From positions 3,100,001 to 3,164,000 of the forward strand of contig JANATF010000001.1 in the NCBI GenBank assembly GCA_029449245.1: a stretch of 64,000 bases of DNA, given 5' to 3'. Below, one piece after another: positions 50,313-60,913 of the stretch; positions within the stretch are counted from its first letter, which is position 1, and every line of letters starts with the position of its first letter. The notes beneath the pieces were generated by a model. It was not told where the DNA came from. It worked only from the letters and a program-made list of their open reading frames with translations, and searched no databases. The position numbers and the translations under genes were made by a program. The DNA comes from Mortierella alpina. Taxonomy: Eukaryota > Mortierellomycota > Mortierellomycetes > Mortierellales > Mortierellaceae.

Positions 50313-51529
50313 CTACAACTACACAAAGAGTGATGCTATTGAGTGCCTGGGCACAGCTCCCCAGCATCAACTTAGTGAGACGCTCAGGAGATTCGTCTCT
50401 ATTGAGAGTCCAGTATACTTGATACAACACGTTACAAGTCTATAGTTGGATGACCTGCTTCAAGCCCATTCAAACACCTATTCTTGTGCTCTCGCATGCC
50501 TCCAGAAGACAGAAATGATCAGGATGAAGTGATTTTTTTTTATTTAGCGGCTCGAAACGTGGTTTAGGGCTGAAGAGTGGTGTTGAGGGAAGCGACAGGA
50601 ACTGGATGATTGTGGCAGAGGCAGAAGAAGGGGGAAAATGGTGCAAGGCGGAAGAGTGGACATTGATCTAAGAAAAGCATACAGACATGGTGTTGAACGG
50701 CGCCCTATGAAGAACACTAAAATATACATATTGCTTCAAAAAGTGCTGTAGGAGACAGAAGGCGAAGGCTCTGGGCAAGTGCAACAGGAACTCTAGCGCA
50801 ACATCTAACCAATCTATGATACCAATATACGACCATGTTGATTACTTCGAAATAGAAATCGTCGGCTCCCCCTGTGCTATCGCAACCAATACCTACCACC
50901 GCTTCCTTGATACCAGTGTTACCCAGTCATCATACCCCGATCATCGTGCCATTACAAGGAGGAGTGTTACACTGCGTCTTTTCGCAACTGGTGAGTAGTT
51001 TCTGAAAAGGAATGGTCGCGTTGGCATGGCGTGCAGCAGTGCTGTAGGCAGTGTAACCCATGAAAGAGATATGGCTGTTCTGAAGGCACTTGCAACTATC
51101 AAGCCAGCATGCATGTCTGCGAGGCAGCCTTCGTTCTTGTAGGTGTGCTTTAGATCCCTCTCGCTCGTATACATGTGCAAATTCAGAAAAAAAACGAGTC
51201 GCACTTCATAATCTAGCGCAAGAGGATGTATATAGCACACGGTTGTTTTCCTGCTCGGCCATGATACGTGAAGAGCAACAGCTATTAGTGTGTAGGTCAA
51301 CGCCTCATTCGTATAAGCAGATATGAACGGCGGTGCTTCTGCTCGCTAGTAGTACCAGATCTTCTAGGGCTACCCAATATCGTTTTCAATAGGAGCTACC
51401 TTCATTTCCTTTTCTTTCGACAAAAAATGGCACAACGACTCTGAAAGTAAGTCCTCGTCAAATACTCATCTCCACCGTTATCCCCAAGCCAAAATGAAGC
51501 AACTCACCCTCGTCTCGCCGAGCGGTAAT
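50313..51529. other. Intergenic, nothing recognised
   Basis: No supported gene. Short frames lack domains. Some sequence may be remnants of mobile elements, but I see no clear ends. Confidence 0.45.
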
Positions 51530-51665
51530 GTCACAATATCCAGTTATTCTGACATGTATCTGGCAAAAAGATGGAATGACATGCATGTTAGAATATATAG
51601 AAAGACGTTAAACTGACATGAAACGATGGTGCTGTCAGAACAACTAAAATGACATGTCATGTTAT
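51530..51665. repeat. Second copy of the TGACAT palindromic family
   Basis: Contains TTCTGACATG, GGAATGACATGCATG, ACTGACATG, GTCAGAACAACTA and ends ATGACATGTCATG-TTATATTATCTTTTCC, resembling 45485–45740. It abuts the GTGTGTAT repeat that follows. Confidence 0.5.
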
Positions 51666-51870
51666 ATTATCTTTTCCGGGAACAACATATATACACACGG
51701 GTGTGTATCTATATATACACGGGGGCGTGTTTATATGTTCATGTCGGGTGTATGCAACACGGAAAACCTGGATGCACAGGGATGTGTATGGCTGAATACA
51801 CTGGGGTGTGTATGGAAGCGTGTCCTGAGAAAACCCCTTTAGATACACACCCCTACTCCTACCTCTACCC
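51666..51870. repeat. GTGTGTAT-rich repeat family, copy with unoccupied site
   Basis: This sequence, rich in TACACAC/GTGTGTAT words, is the inverted relative of the sequence around 52440–52466 and 53568–53725. It contains the uninterrupted version of the site into which the element at 52467–53567 inserted. Confidence 0.7.
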
Positions 51871-51918
51871 TTTTTTCGCCCAAAGCATGCCTCCATGTAT
51901 TGATAATGGCTATGCCGG

Positions 51919-52236
51919 TTATCCTTGTGAATAAGAGCCCGAACGACTCTCACATAGGTTTAGAATGGCAAGAGTATTATTGTAGAGAGCAATAACTCCA
52001 TGAGTGAGATTGATTTTCCTTTCTCCATGACATCTTGCGCTTGAAATTGATGTGGAGCGCCAATCAACCAGCCATTGAAGTGCTGTAATACATCCATTGA
52101 TCCACAACAGACCAGCCTGAAAGCGAAACGGTGACCAAAAGCAAGGTTGATTGATATTCTTGCTGGTAGCTACGAGCTCCCGTGTCATGCCAATCATACC
52201 GTCACTCTTCGCGTAGGACTGTGGGAAAAGACACAA
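51919..52236 (-). other. Unrecognised 105-codon frame
   Basis: The frame has ordinary amino-acid composition with several Trp and Cys residues and is not low-complexity. It looks like a C-terminal remnant of a larger protein, but I cannot name a family. No convincing acceptor, promoter or start was found, so it may be a fragment left in the repeat island. Confidence 0.25.
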
Positions 52237-52466
52237 GTGACGCAGAACATTAGGAGCAATTACCGTGAATCTTTGATTTATGAAAACCGTGGCCGTGACA
52301 GAGGAGACAGTGGAGAGCTATGGTAATATAAGATGAAGCCATTGCCTAGGGATCCAAACCCATATAACGCGCTGCTTAGGCATTCATACCACCCTCGAGT
52401 CGCATTTCATCACCATTTTCATGAAAAACAAAGTAGGGGAGGTGTGTATCTAAAAGGGTTTTCACA

Positions 52467-53567
52467 GGGGGAACATCTTTTAGATTTTGTCATCTAAAAT
52501 CTAAAATTTTCCATACCACCTAATAATCGGATACATGCATCTAATTGTTCGCCCTAAACCCCCTGGAACCCAAACTCGAACGGCAACTCATATCTATATG
52601 TGGGAGTCATGTCTTCACTCCTCCGTCGTCAATAGATCCATCGCCTGTCCTTTCTCATCAATTGGAAGCCAATCGAGGCATGTTTCCTGTGGATGCATGG
52701 AAATGGGAGTGGGATACCAGACAACCGCTGCTTCCTTCTCCTTTTGGTACACAATACGAAGAGACCCTCGGCTGAGAGGCTTGCCGCATCCCCCCACATT
52801 GCGGCAATGGACCTTTGATGCCAACTTTACGCAGAGATATTCCCATAGGATAGAATGTCTTATGGCACCGTTTCTTTGTCGGCTGGGAGGAGACAGTACG
52901 TTCGCCATTTGAGGCATTATCTTCCTCCGGAGTGGTAGCCGAAATAGGATCAAGCCGTAGAGGCTGAGATTGTTCAGACAAAGGAGGCGGCCGCGGTTCC
53001 TTTGTCTTGAGGTACCAAACTTGGTTCATGATGGTAGTCCTCGGGTCAATTGTCCAATCTGTGCGGTCCAACTCTCGAAGTCGTGGCTTGCCCATACCAT
53101 CGTAGAAGATGTGGCGTCCATTGATAATGATCGAACTGTTAAAGTGATTCCCATCACCATAGAGGATAGCTGCAACAATAGGTAAAGTGAAGAAGGGGAT
53201 CGTTTATTGGTTGTCGAGCCAGGGCTCGACGGGTGTCTCTATTTATGTGCCTAGGACTAGATCTAGAAACTTCTAGTACTGGGCGCAGCCAAGGTGACGC
53301 AAGGTCACTGCAATCCGTTGCAATAGCGGCCAGACGGTACCATGTGCCCCCGATGAGGAGTGCTCTGTGGCGCATATTTCTGACCTTTAGACCTTACGTT
53401 TAACGGCTTTGATGACCCCCGAAACGGTTTTAATGGCAGGCACCAGCTTTATGAACAATTTCATATTTCTGGTTCCAGGGGGAATAAAATTAGATGGTTG
53501 GTATCCGACTTTTAGGTGGTATGAAGATTTTAGATTTTAGATGGCAAAATCTAAAAGACATACCGCC
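52467..53567. mobile_element. Mutator-like non-autonomous element with cargo (Pack-MULE-like)
   Basis: Terminal inverted repeats of about 67 bp (52467–52534 and 53501–53567) share TCTTTTAGATTTTG, CATCTAAAATCTAAAAT, CATACCACCTAA and TCGGATAC, and begin with GG. They are bordered by a perfect 9-bp direct repeat GTTTTCACA (52458–52466 and 53568–53576). The joined flanks reproduce the uninterrupted related sequence at 51815–51850. A 9-bp duplication and long TIRs are the hallmarks of Mutator-like elements. No transposase is present in its 1,101 bp; the interior holds a decayed gene. Confidence 0.8.
52600..53185 (-). pseudogene. Decayed cargo gene: cysteine-peptidase-like His box and PARP-type zinc-finger-like segment
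   Basis: Read on the minus strand from about 53185, one frame gives ILYGDGNHFNSSIIINGRHI followed by FYDGMGKPRLRELDRTDW, which resembles the His box of C48 or USP-type cysteine peptidases. Near 52800 the sensible reading moves to another frame, giving CRNVGGCGKPLSRGSLRI, then WYP and MHPQETCLDW, which resembles a PARP-type zinc finger (Cys pair, GSLRI, His/Cys pair). A frameshift or a lost intron separates the two. Both assignments are tentative pattern matches. It lies wholly inside the TIR element. Confidence 0.35.
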
Positions 53568-53775
53568 GTTTTCACAGGACACGCTTCCATACACCCCCCT
53601 GTGTGTTCAGCCATGCACACCCCCGTGTATGTATCTTTTCACCTAAGAAAAAATTATATACACTGAGGGGCGTGTATACACAGATACACATCCGAGTGCA
53701 TGTATGTTCTTCCTCTTTTCCGAGAAGCGAGCGGTTTTCGGCAATAGGATGTAAAAAAATCTTGCACTTGATCGC

Positions 53776-53780
53776 AAAAA
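53776..53780 (-). terminator. RNA polymerase III terminator of tRNA-His
   Basis: Five T residues on the minus strand begin three bases after the mature 3' end of the tRNA. Confidence 0.75.
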
Positions 53781-53783
53781 GTG

Positions 53784-53855
53784 TGCCAATGCCTGGAATC
53801 GAACCAGGATCGTCTCGGCCACAACGAGATATACTAACCATTATACTACATTGGC
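53784..53855 (-). tRNA. tRNA-His (GTG anticodon)
   Basis: Seventy-two bases fold as a full cloverleaf: acceptor stem GCCAATG with CATTGGC, discriminator A, D-loop with AATGGTTAG, anticodon stem TCTCG/CGAGA with loop TTGTGGC (anticodon GTG), and T arm CCTGGTTCGATTCCAGG, which also gives an intact B box. There is no intron. Eukaryotic tRNA-His needs a G at position −1, usually added after transcription; the genome happens to have a G there. Confidence 0.95.
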
Positions 53856-53869
53856 CGAATTCACTTCTG

Positions 53870-54679
53870 ATTGGTTGAAGTTCAATAGAGTCTCAGTGCA
53901 TGGTAAACTAGTGCATTAACACGTACGATCTTTCCTACGTTGACGTAAGCAACCCGCCGGGTGGCCTTCAGGCGCGAATCCGCGCGCGAATCCACCATTT
54001 CTGTCCGGGAGATAGGTACGGCAGTGACGGGGAGTCTATGATTATTGCTCAGCGAAGGCCTTGGTCGAACATTGTTTCGAACCGCCTTCTAATGCTGGTG
54101 AAATCGTTGCAAAAGGAAAAGAAAAACTCATCTTTGCTAGCATATCCTCCTCGCCAAATGATGCTCATGACACTTGAACAGCTATAGTTGTTAGCATATC
54201 ATTCTCGGGGGCAGATTGGGCAAGGACCAGCAGCCAGGGATGTGGTTTTTTGCGGCAGTCTTTGCAACAGAGGTCGATTTTTTTTTTTGGGCTGCAAATT
54301 CGACTTCGCCCAACTGTTGATGCAGATGCGCTGGCGTAAAAAAGTTCAGCCCTCTTTTCGTTCCTTTGTTCGAGTATTGAATACTGTCCACCTCATTCTC
54401 TCTTGCCAGATACGAGTGCAATGTGATCGGCATGGGTGGTTTGACGGATAAACGCTCATTTCAGGGTGCCGGCTCAAGGAGGATACTGGCGGCTGGGATT
54501 ATAACTGTCTTACCTGGGCTCTCGTATCGTGTCGATCGGAGAAATGCCGTCATTTTTTTTCCCGGTAATAGTATCGATCGTATCCATGGTGGTGAGGTAT
54601 CGTCGGCTGAATTAGATGATTTTATTAGCGGCTATTATAGATACACGGGTGTTGTTGGTGTTGATTGACAGGGTGCGAC
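53870..54679. other. Intergenic, nothing recognised
   Basis: No supported gene. Short frames overlap the 3' end of the Kei1-like gene on the other strand or lack domains. Confidence 0.5.
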
Positions 54680-55734
54680 TCAAATGAACTCGTCGTCTTC
54701 TTCGTTGCGGAGAACAGTGTGCTTTCCACGATCCTGACCCATCCGTGGAAGAAACATCATCGGAGTCGCATCGGATCCTGAACTCATTGCGCCGCCGACC
54801 ATGTTGGAAGGAAGGTCGTATCGATGGATCAAGGAGTGAGAATATGACCACACCACCAGTGCAAAGTAGAGCTAAAAGTTGAAAGTATCGACGAGAGCAA
54901 CGGGTTAATCGCGGCCATTGAAAAGATCAGACCTCGAGAAAACTATCCTGTAAAAAGCATCTGCGACTTACGTGAAGGCACCAGAGACTTAGTAGAATGA
55001 GGATCGAAATACCACCTTCAAATTGAAAGCCCTGCCGAACTTCATCGCTGATGGGTGTCGTTGTGGAATCGTCCTGGTCAGGTTGAGGTTCACCCAAGAG
55101 TTGATTTCTTGACATGAACCATGTTACTGCAAGGGCGATGGTCTGGATCGCATTGATAAGCAAGTCGACAACGTATGCAAGTGCATAGCGTCCCACAATT
55201 CTGGTGTTGTCCTAAGAGCAGAGAAAATTGTGTCATGTCAGTGGTCGAAATTCGTTACCGTGTTTTGCAAGCACTGCTGTCAGCTTTCATGGTCTTCTCC
55301 AACCTACCACCAGCACGCCATAGAGGCCCCAAGCAAACGCGAACGTGGCAAAGACCGAGTAGAGATACATGATAACCTTTGCCAGGCCACCATTAGCGAA
55401 TATTCCAAAGAATCCAGAGACCTTGTTCAGCTATTTACCAAAGCAAAAGAAAAGAGCCGGTCGATTAGTTTTTCTGATTTCGACGAAGGGTCACTACGCA
55501 AAGCACGGTGGTGTGTGATTACGTGTCCATGCAAGCTTACAATGGCAAACACTGTGATGATTGTCACTCCTATTCAGAGTCCATGGAAGAGCGGACTGGT
55601 TAGGTCTATCCATCTATGTGAATGTCATCAATGGGCACCAAGACGACTACCAGAGTGGGCTGCAACAGCAAACACAATGGCAACTTGCCTGTCTTGAGCT
55701 CCATCACTCCTAGACACTTGCGCAGACGGATCAT
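54680..55734 (-). CDS. Kei1-like regulatory subunit of inositol phosphorylceramide synthase
   Basis: Predicted 209 aa from five exons read right to left: 55734–55689, 55569–55541, 55430–55308, 55211–54972, 54871–54680. Phases all join. In yeast, Kei1 pairs with Aur1 in the Golgi to make inositol phosphorylceramide (family knowledge). Features are a short basic start (MIRLRKCLGVMELKTG), a hydrophobic segment (VTIITVFAI), LNKVSGFFGIFANGG, a membrane helix (SVFATFAFAWGLYGVL), a third (VVDLLINAIQTIALAVTWF) and a fourth (GGISILILLSLWCL), then a hydrophilic acidic tail. This matches the four-helix layout of Kei1. The first intron begins with GC (CAG|GCAAGT). Exon 2 is only 29 nt. The assignment rests on layout and the LKTG/NKxSG/YGIL-like motifs, so moderate confidence. 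Confidence 0.68.
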
Positions 55735-57617
55735 TGTGCAGTCGAGACAGGAATTAGCAGGTATAGGTAGACGTGAAGTGCAAGGGCGAGAGCAGCCTGG
55801 GCAAGGAGCTTGAAGAGGTATACAGCGGAGGTTGCTCGAGATTCGACTTTTGAGGGACGGGGCGGTTGTGGAGTGGCTGCAGCGGCAGTGAGAGGGGCGA
55901 CAAGAGCAGGAGACGGAAGAGACGGGGCTGCAGGCCAGTCGAAAAGGGGCGCGAGCGAGCGGAGGAGTGATCGGGAAGTGGATGGAGGATAAGTGAAGGG
56001 GAGCTGTGTGTGCAGAGTGTGGGATCAGAAGGAATGGATTTAAGAGGTGAAGAGAAACGGGTTTTTGAAGCAGCGCAATTTTTTATTCACTGTGTATGCT
56101 CGGCACAACGCTTTCCCTTTGCCCGCTGTCTCCAATCTTCTTTCGTTTGGGTCACCACGGCCATGAATCGGACCACGGACCGCTCCGCTCTATGCGCTCT
56201 ATGCGCTCTATCCGACACGCATGTGCAGTTGAGCGTCAGTGCCTGGCATGGATGCACAGCGAGGTGCGTCATCATGTCTGTGTGGCCGGGACGAGGGGTC
56301 AAGAGGCCCAGGGTTAGATGAGGAGTTTCTTTTTTTAATCTCGGTGGGCAAGAGACTAGTCAGTCAGGCCATGGTACAAACTCAAGTGCAAGTACTGTCA
56401 AAGCGCGTCCAAAAACCTGCGGGAACAAACGAGGCAAGGAACCGAGCGCGCTACCGCATCTCCAAAGACACAGCCACGCTGCTTGTTCTTTTCTCTCCTT
56501 TGTCTAAACCGTTCGCATTCGCTGCAAGCGTTACCAACGTTGGTCTTGGTCGCTGAGTGAGCTCCAACATGAAAACGGGTGCCAAATCAGCTCGATCATG
56601 GTTGTCCAGTGACTCTGGTCGCGAAAATCGTTCTCCGTATGCCAATGTGTTTTCCAGGACGATACTTCCTTACTTTCATTCCCTCCCTCGCCCCCTCGCG
56701 GGAGGGGTTGTTGTTTTCGCTCTGGAGAATGTAGCGGGTGCCTCCTGCATGTCCCCTTTTCTCTTGTGTCCACTGACGACGTCCTTGTGAGGAACAATTG
56801 GTGCCAACTGAGGGGTCTGCTGCGAACGCAGGGTTCGGGCGGCAATTGTTTCGTGGCACCAAAAGCGTACAATCGTGCTCAGTGCATCTATCCACCTGAT
56901 GTTTATGATGCTCGGGCCTTGCAGGGCTAGCTTTGTTGTAGAAGAAGCATGACGAGGCATGCCAGACAAGACGAGCTGCTTTGCAAAGAACAAAAGAACA
57001 GAACCAGCCCTTTTGGCAACTCGTCAGCCTGTTCTCGTCTGTCTGGCTCTGTGTTTGGTTCCCTCTCCTGCAACCACCCTATCGCGTCTCGACCCTGCAT
57101 CCAAGCATGAAAAAAAAATCGTCTTGACGAGCGTGTGCCCCTACCTCTCGCCTGTCGCTCGCCCCCTCTCCTGGATTGTTTATGCGCTGTACTTGGCCCT
57201 TGTTTTGCGCTCTCTTCCTCTCTCTCGCTACTCTCATTCTCCTCTTGCTCCATCTGCTTTTTCGACTATTCGAAAACAAGAGCATCGCTTGTCCTCCTTC
57301 TCTGCGCATGATAATTTCCACTGACCTATAAAATTGTTCACTTTCAGCTCTTCAGCTTGTTGCCATCCGTCTCGGGCTACTCTCTGTAATATCTTCTCAC
57401 CGCCAATACGCTAGACTAGATCTCATCCTCAACTCGCTCTCCACTGGTTATTTACACTGTCAAGACTTATCGCTCCGGCTGGAAGCAAAGGAATCTAATT
57501 CACATTTTTTATACCTCCTCGGCTCTCCTCTCCTGCTCTCCAGAGATTGCCCCACAAGTAAAGAGATCGACTTGGTCTTTCTGCTCCCCACTCTAAGCCT
57601 TTCGTTTATATAAACCA
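55735..57617. other. Divergent intergenic region
   Basis: About 1.9 kb lies between the Kei1-like gene and the F-box gene, which are transcribed apart. The left part is purine-rich (about 55780–55990), the right part CT-rich. TATATAAA at 57607 lies only a few bases before the annotated F-box ATG. No gene is supported. Confidence 0.5.
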
Positions 57618-57736
57618 ATGATGTCCCTGCCACAAGTGTGCAAAACTCTCCACCGACATCTCACTCACCAGCTACCTCCAGATATTCAATATCAAATCGG
57701 CTGCCTCCCTCACCAAAGGCATTATACCAGCGCTCG

Positions 57737-57774
<38 letters not shown>

Positions 57775-60239
57775 GCGACAGCCACACTGGCGACAACGAT
57801 AACGATAGCAGCAGTAACATGGATCTCCTTGCTATGACCGGCTACCGTGGTGCGACCAAATCACCTTTAATCGAATCTTTGAAAAAAAAGTCCTCCGCCG
57901 CAACATTACTCTCGCCCCTATCCCTCTCAACAGCAACTCTAGGGGGCTCGGCTAGCAGCACAGTAACACTTTCAAACGCATCCTGTATACCCTCAGCCTC
58001 GACCCAGACCTTGTCTTTGAAGCGCAAAACTATACCCTACTATGCCTCATGCTTTTCGCCTTGCGACCTCCCGACAGAGATCTTCATCTGTCTGCTGGAA
58101 TTTCTAAGTCCTGGCGATCTCTGGAAACTGTCGCAGGTCTCGCGGTCGATGCAGTTTCTAGTGGCAGCATGCATGTCCAAGATCCAAAGGTTCAAATATG
58201 GAGCCGTCAGGATCCTCCATCAGGAACATGCCGAGGCCGTACCAGACTTGTCACCGCAGAGGAAGCACACCGTCTATGAGCATACAGCATTCGGAGCTTC
58301 GTTTTCTTCATTCTCCACCTCCTCGTCGTGCTCCACAATCGCATCTTCTCCTCTCTCCTCCTCCTCCTCCTCCTCCTCCTCCTCATCATCATCCTCCTCC
58401 TCCTCATCATCATCCTCCTCCTCCTCCTCTTCATCATCCTCATCATCATCATCATCACCACCCTCTTCAACAACTACAACCGCGAGACAACAGCCCACTC
58501 TGTCGCGGCGTAAAAGCACTCAAGTACAAAGCCGAAGTGCGTACTGGACGGCCCAGGCAGAGTACCTGGTGTCGACCATCATCGAGGGCACCGAGTATGA
58601 ACCCAGGCCTCTTCCATCTGCGGTTGACAAGGGCAAGGGGTTGGTTGGTCCTAAATTCGTTCATGAAACGAGGGGGCAGCATAGGCTAATTGACAGCACT
58701 GGACCCTCTGAGCCTGAGACTACGCCTACCAGTAGCGAAACCCAGGCACCAATATCTGTGCTTGTTCCAACCGCAGCACCTGAATCGCTCTCCCCATCAA
58801 CGACTACGTCTCTGATTCGATTCACACCAGCGGCGCCCTCCTCCTCGTCCTCGCTGAGCGTTATGCAGGGGGGGCACGGCGAAGAAGCGCCAATTGGGAT
58901 CGAGGATAAAGATACGAGCCCACTTCCAATGGAGCGACTGGACGCCATGGTCGACCTTCTCTTTGATCCATATATTGTGCAACTCAGCCATCGAAGGGCC
59001 ATCATCAACTGTGCGCGCTACGTCTCTGCCAGCATCGAAGCGTCCTTCAAGAGGGTGGCAAGGACACAGGATCTGCCCAACAGCCGGCTTCACAAACGAT
59101 TCCACAAACATTTCTCGGTCAATATGGGGCCTTACTTGACCTTGTTCTCGTCCATTTTGGAGGAAGAGGAGGAGGAAGAGGGCTTGGGCCTGGTCCCAGT
59201 CATGCATCCTGTGGTCGGAACGACAAAGTCCAAGGTGATCTCAGCGCCCAGACGGCTGGGCAACTACTTCCAGGTCATGCTTTGGCACCGCTGCATTAGC
59301 GACCTGATCTCACTCTACCACCGTGTCCAAACCCGCCACATGGATAGCGCCGCCACCTGCTGCAGCCAAAATACGAGGCACCGTCACAATTCAAGGAACG
59401 TTTCTACAGTCTGCGGCCACCAAGATCCATCGACCCGAAGGAGGCGAGACTCTGCAGCAGCAGTAGTCGCAGCGTCCTCGGCGTCAGACTACCCATTCTG
59501 CTGCAACGCTCACTCGCTCGTGTTCACCACCCAGTATCCTTTCAGTTTCGTGCCTTACTCTATCCGCGTTCACATCCGACGTCTTGTGCAAAAAGTCCAG
59601 TCTGTCTCCAACCGCAGCATCTTGTCAGCAGCGTTGGGAGGCGGTGGTGGTCAAGGAGAGAATGCTGGCCCCAGGCAAAAAGTGCAGTACACAGGCCCAG
59701 CGAGCAAGCTAAAGTTCTGTGATGGGCGCCCTTCGATCCCTAAAGCAGCCATGATGACGGATTCGAAGCACTCATATGAAGGAACTGCATACGATGAGGA
59801 CGAGGTTCTGGTCCGCAGACGGTATCGGATCGAGGAGCAGATTAGGCAGGACTGTCGCGATAAGCAAGAGCTTCTTGCACTCTGCCACATGGCTTGTGGG
59901 CTCTTCCTGACCGAGGATCACCGATCTCCAAATGCGCCGACCACCATCATGACTCTGCTGCGCCAAGGGAGCCCATGGAATAAGGGTGTGTGGCAGGAGG
60001 GTGAGTGGCGACACGCTGCCATTGACCTGTATCAGAAGAGCAACAAGGGAACCACGAGCAACCTGGCCATGGGCTCTGATCAGACGGTGAAGGACCAAGG
60101 GCGGTGGCAGAGGATCTGTCTCTCTACGATCGAGTTCCTGGCGCATGAGAACTTGACGTGGGGCGGGAACCGTACCAATGCAGAGCTGAGCCGCCTACGT
60201 GCCACGGGCAACGAGAGCGCATGGATCTATTATGAATAA
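57618..60239 (+). CDS. F-box domain protein with long poly-Ser tract
   Basis: Single-exon frame of 873 aa. An F-box lies at residues about 149–195 (CDLPTEIFICLLEFLSPGDL, then WKLSQVSRSMQFLVAACMS), which normally docks to Skp1 in an SCF ubiquitin ligase. The N terminus carries a 13-residue Ser run and, at 58342–58455, a long Ser tract made of TCC and TCA codons. The C-terminal half has predicted helices but no repeat type I recognise, so the substrate is unknown. A TATA-like box just before the first ATG suggests transcription might start near or after it; the next good start would be MDLLAMTGYRG (near 57820), after the first Ser run. Confidence 0.85.
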
Positions 60240-60913
60240 AGAGCCCATCCACATTCATTCTGACCCGCTCGATTGTCTGCACACTTCTCTCTGTTCTCGG
60301 TCATCATGTTTTTCACGCAGCGTGTAAGCAAGTTTGTGCATATCCCCCCGACGAGAGATGCCCACGACGCATTGTTCTATTTCTCTTCGGCCCTATACAA
60401 CAAGCTACTGATCTGATCGATCAGTTTCCCTTCTTTCTGCCCGCACACTCTCTGCCTCGTCATATTATGGGTCCATGGGGTATGGAACACTCATTCGCGT
60501 GCCAATAGCGCGACGAGGCGAGGTTGCCCATGTCATGCCCAGCTCATAAAGAACATTCGCTGCCACGATCGCCTTTTGAGCTGTGCGCACTCTCTCTCTC
60601 TCACTCGTTCTTCTTCGTTCTCTCTATACATCCCCCGGGGGTCCATCGCAGCCGTACTCTCAGATTCACAGTTCTCACACACTTCTCTGTAAGGCGGATA
60701 CTTTTGATTTCACACAGCAACAAGAGGGAAAAAAAAGAAGCGATGCATCAGCATCAAAGCCCGATAACCATTCTGACCAAACTCATCTCCACTTTTGCTT
60801 TGATGATCTCCTCGTCCACGAACAGTGCTTTATCTAAGCACTCTGCGATCACACAAGCCAAAAAGGATTCTTCAGTGTGCTCCTTCTGCCCGAAGGATCT
60901 CGTTTTTTGAACC
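60240..60913. other. Intergenic with possible 5' leader of the GATA gene
   Basis: No supported gene. The frame of the GATA gene is closed by a TGA at 60908–60910, immediately before its first ATG. Short CT tracts are present. Confidence 0.5.
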
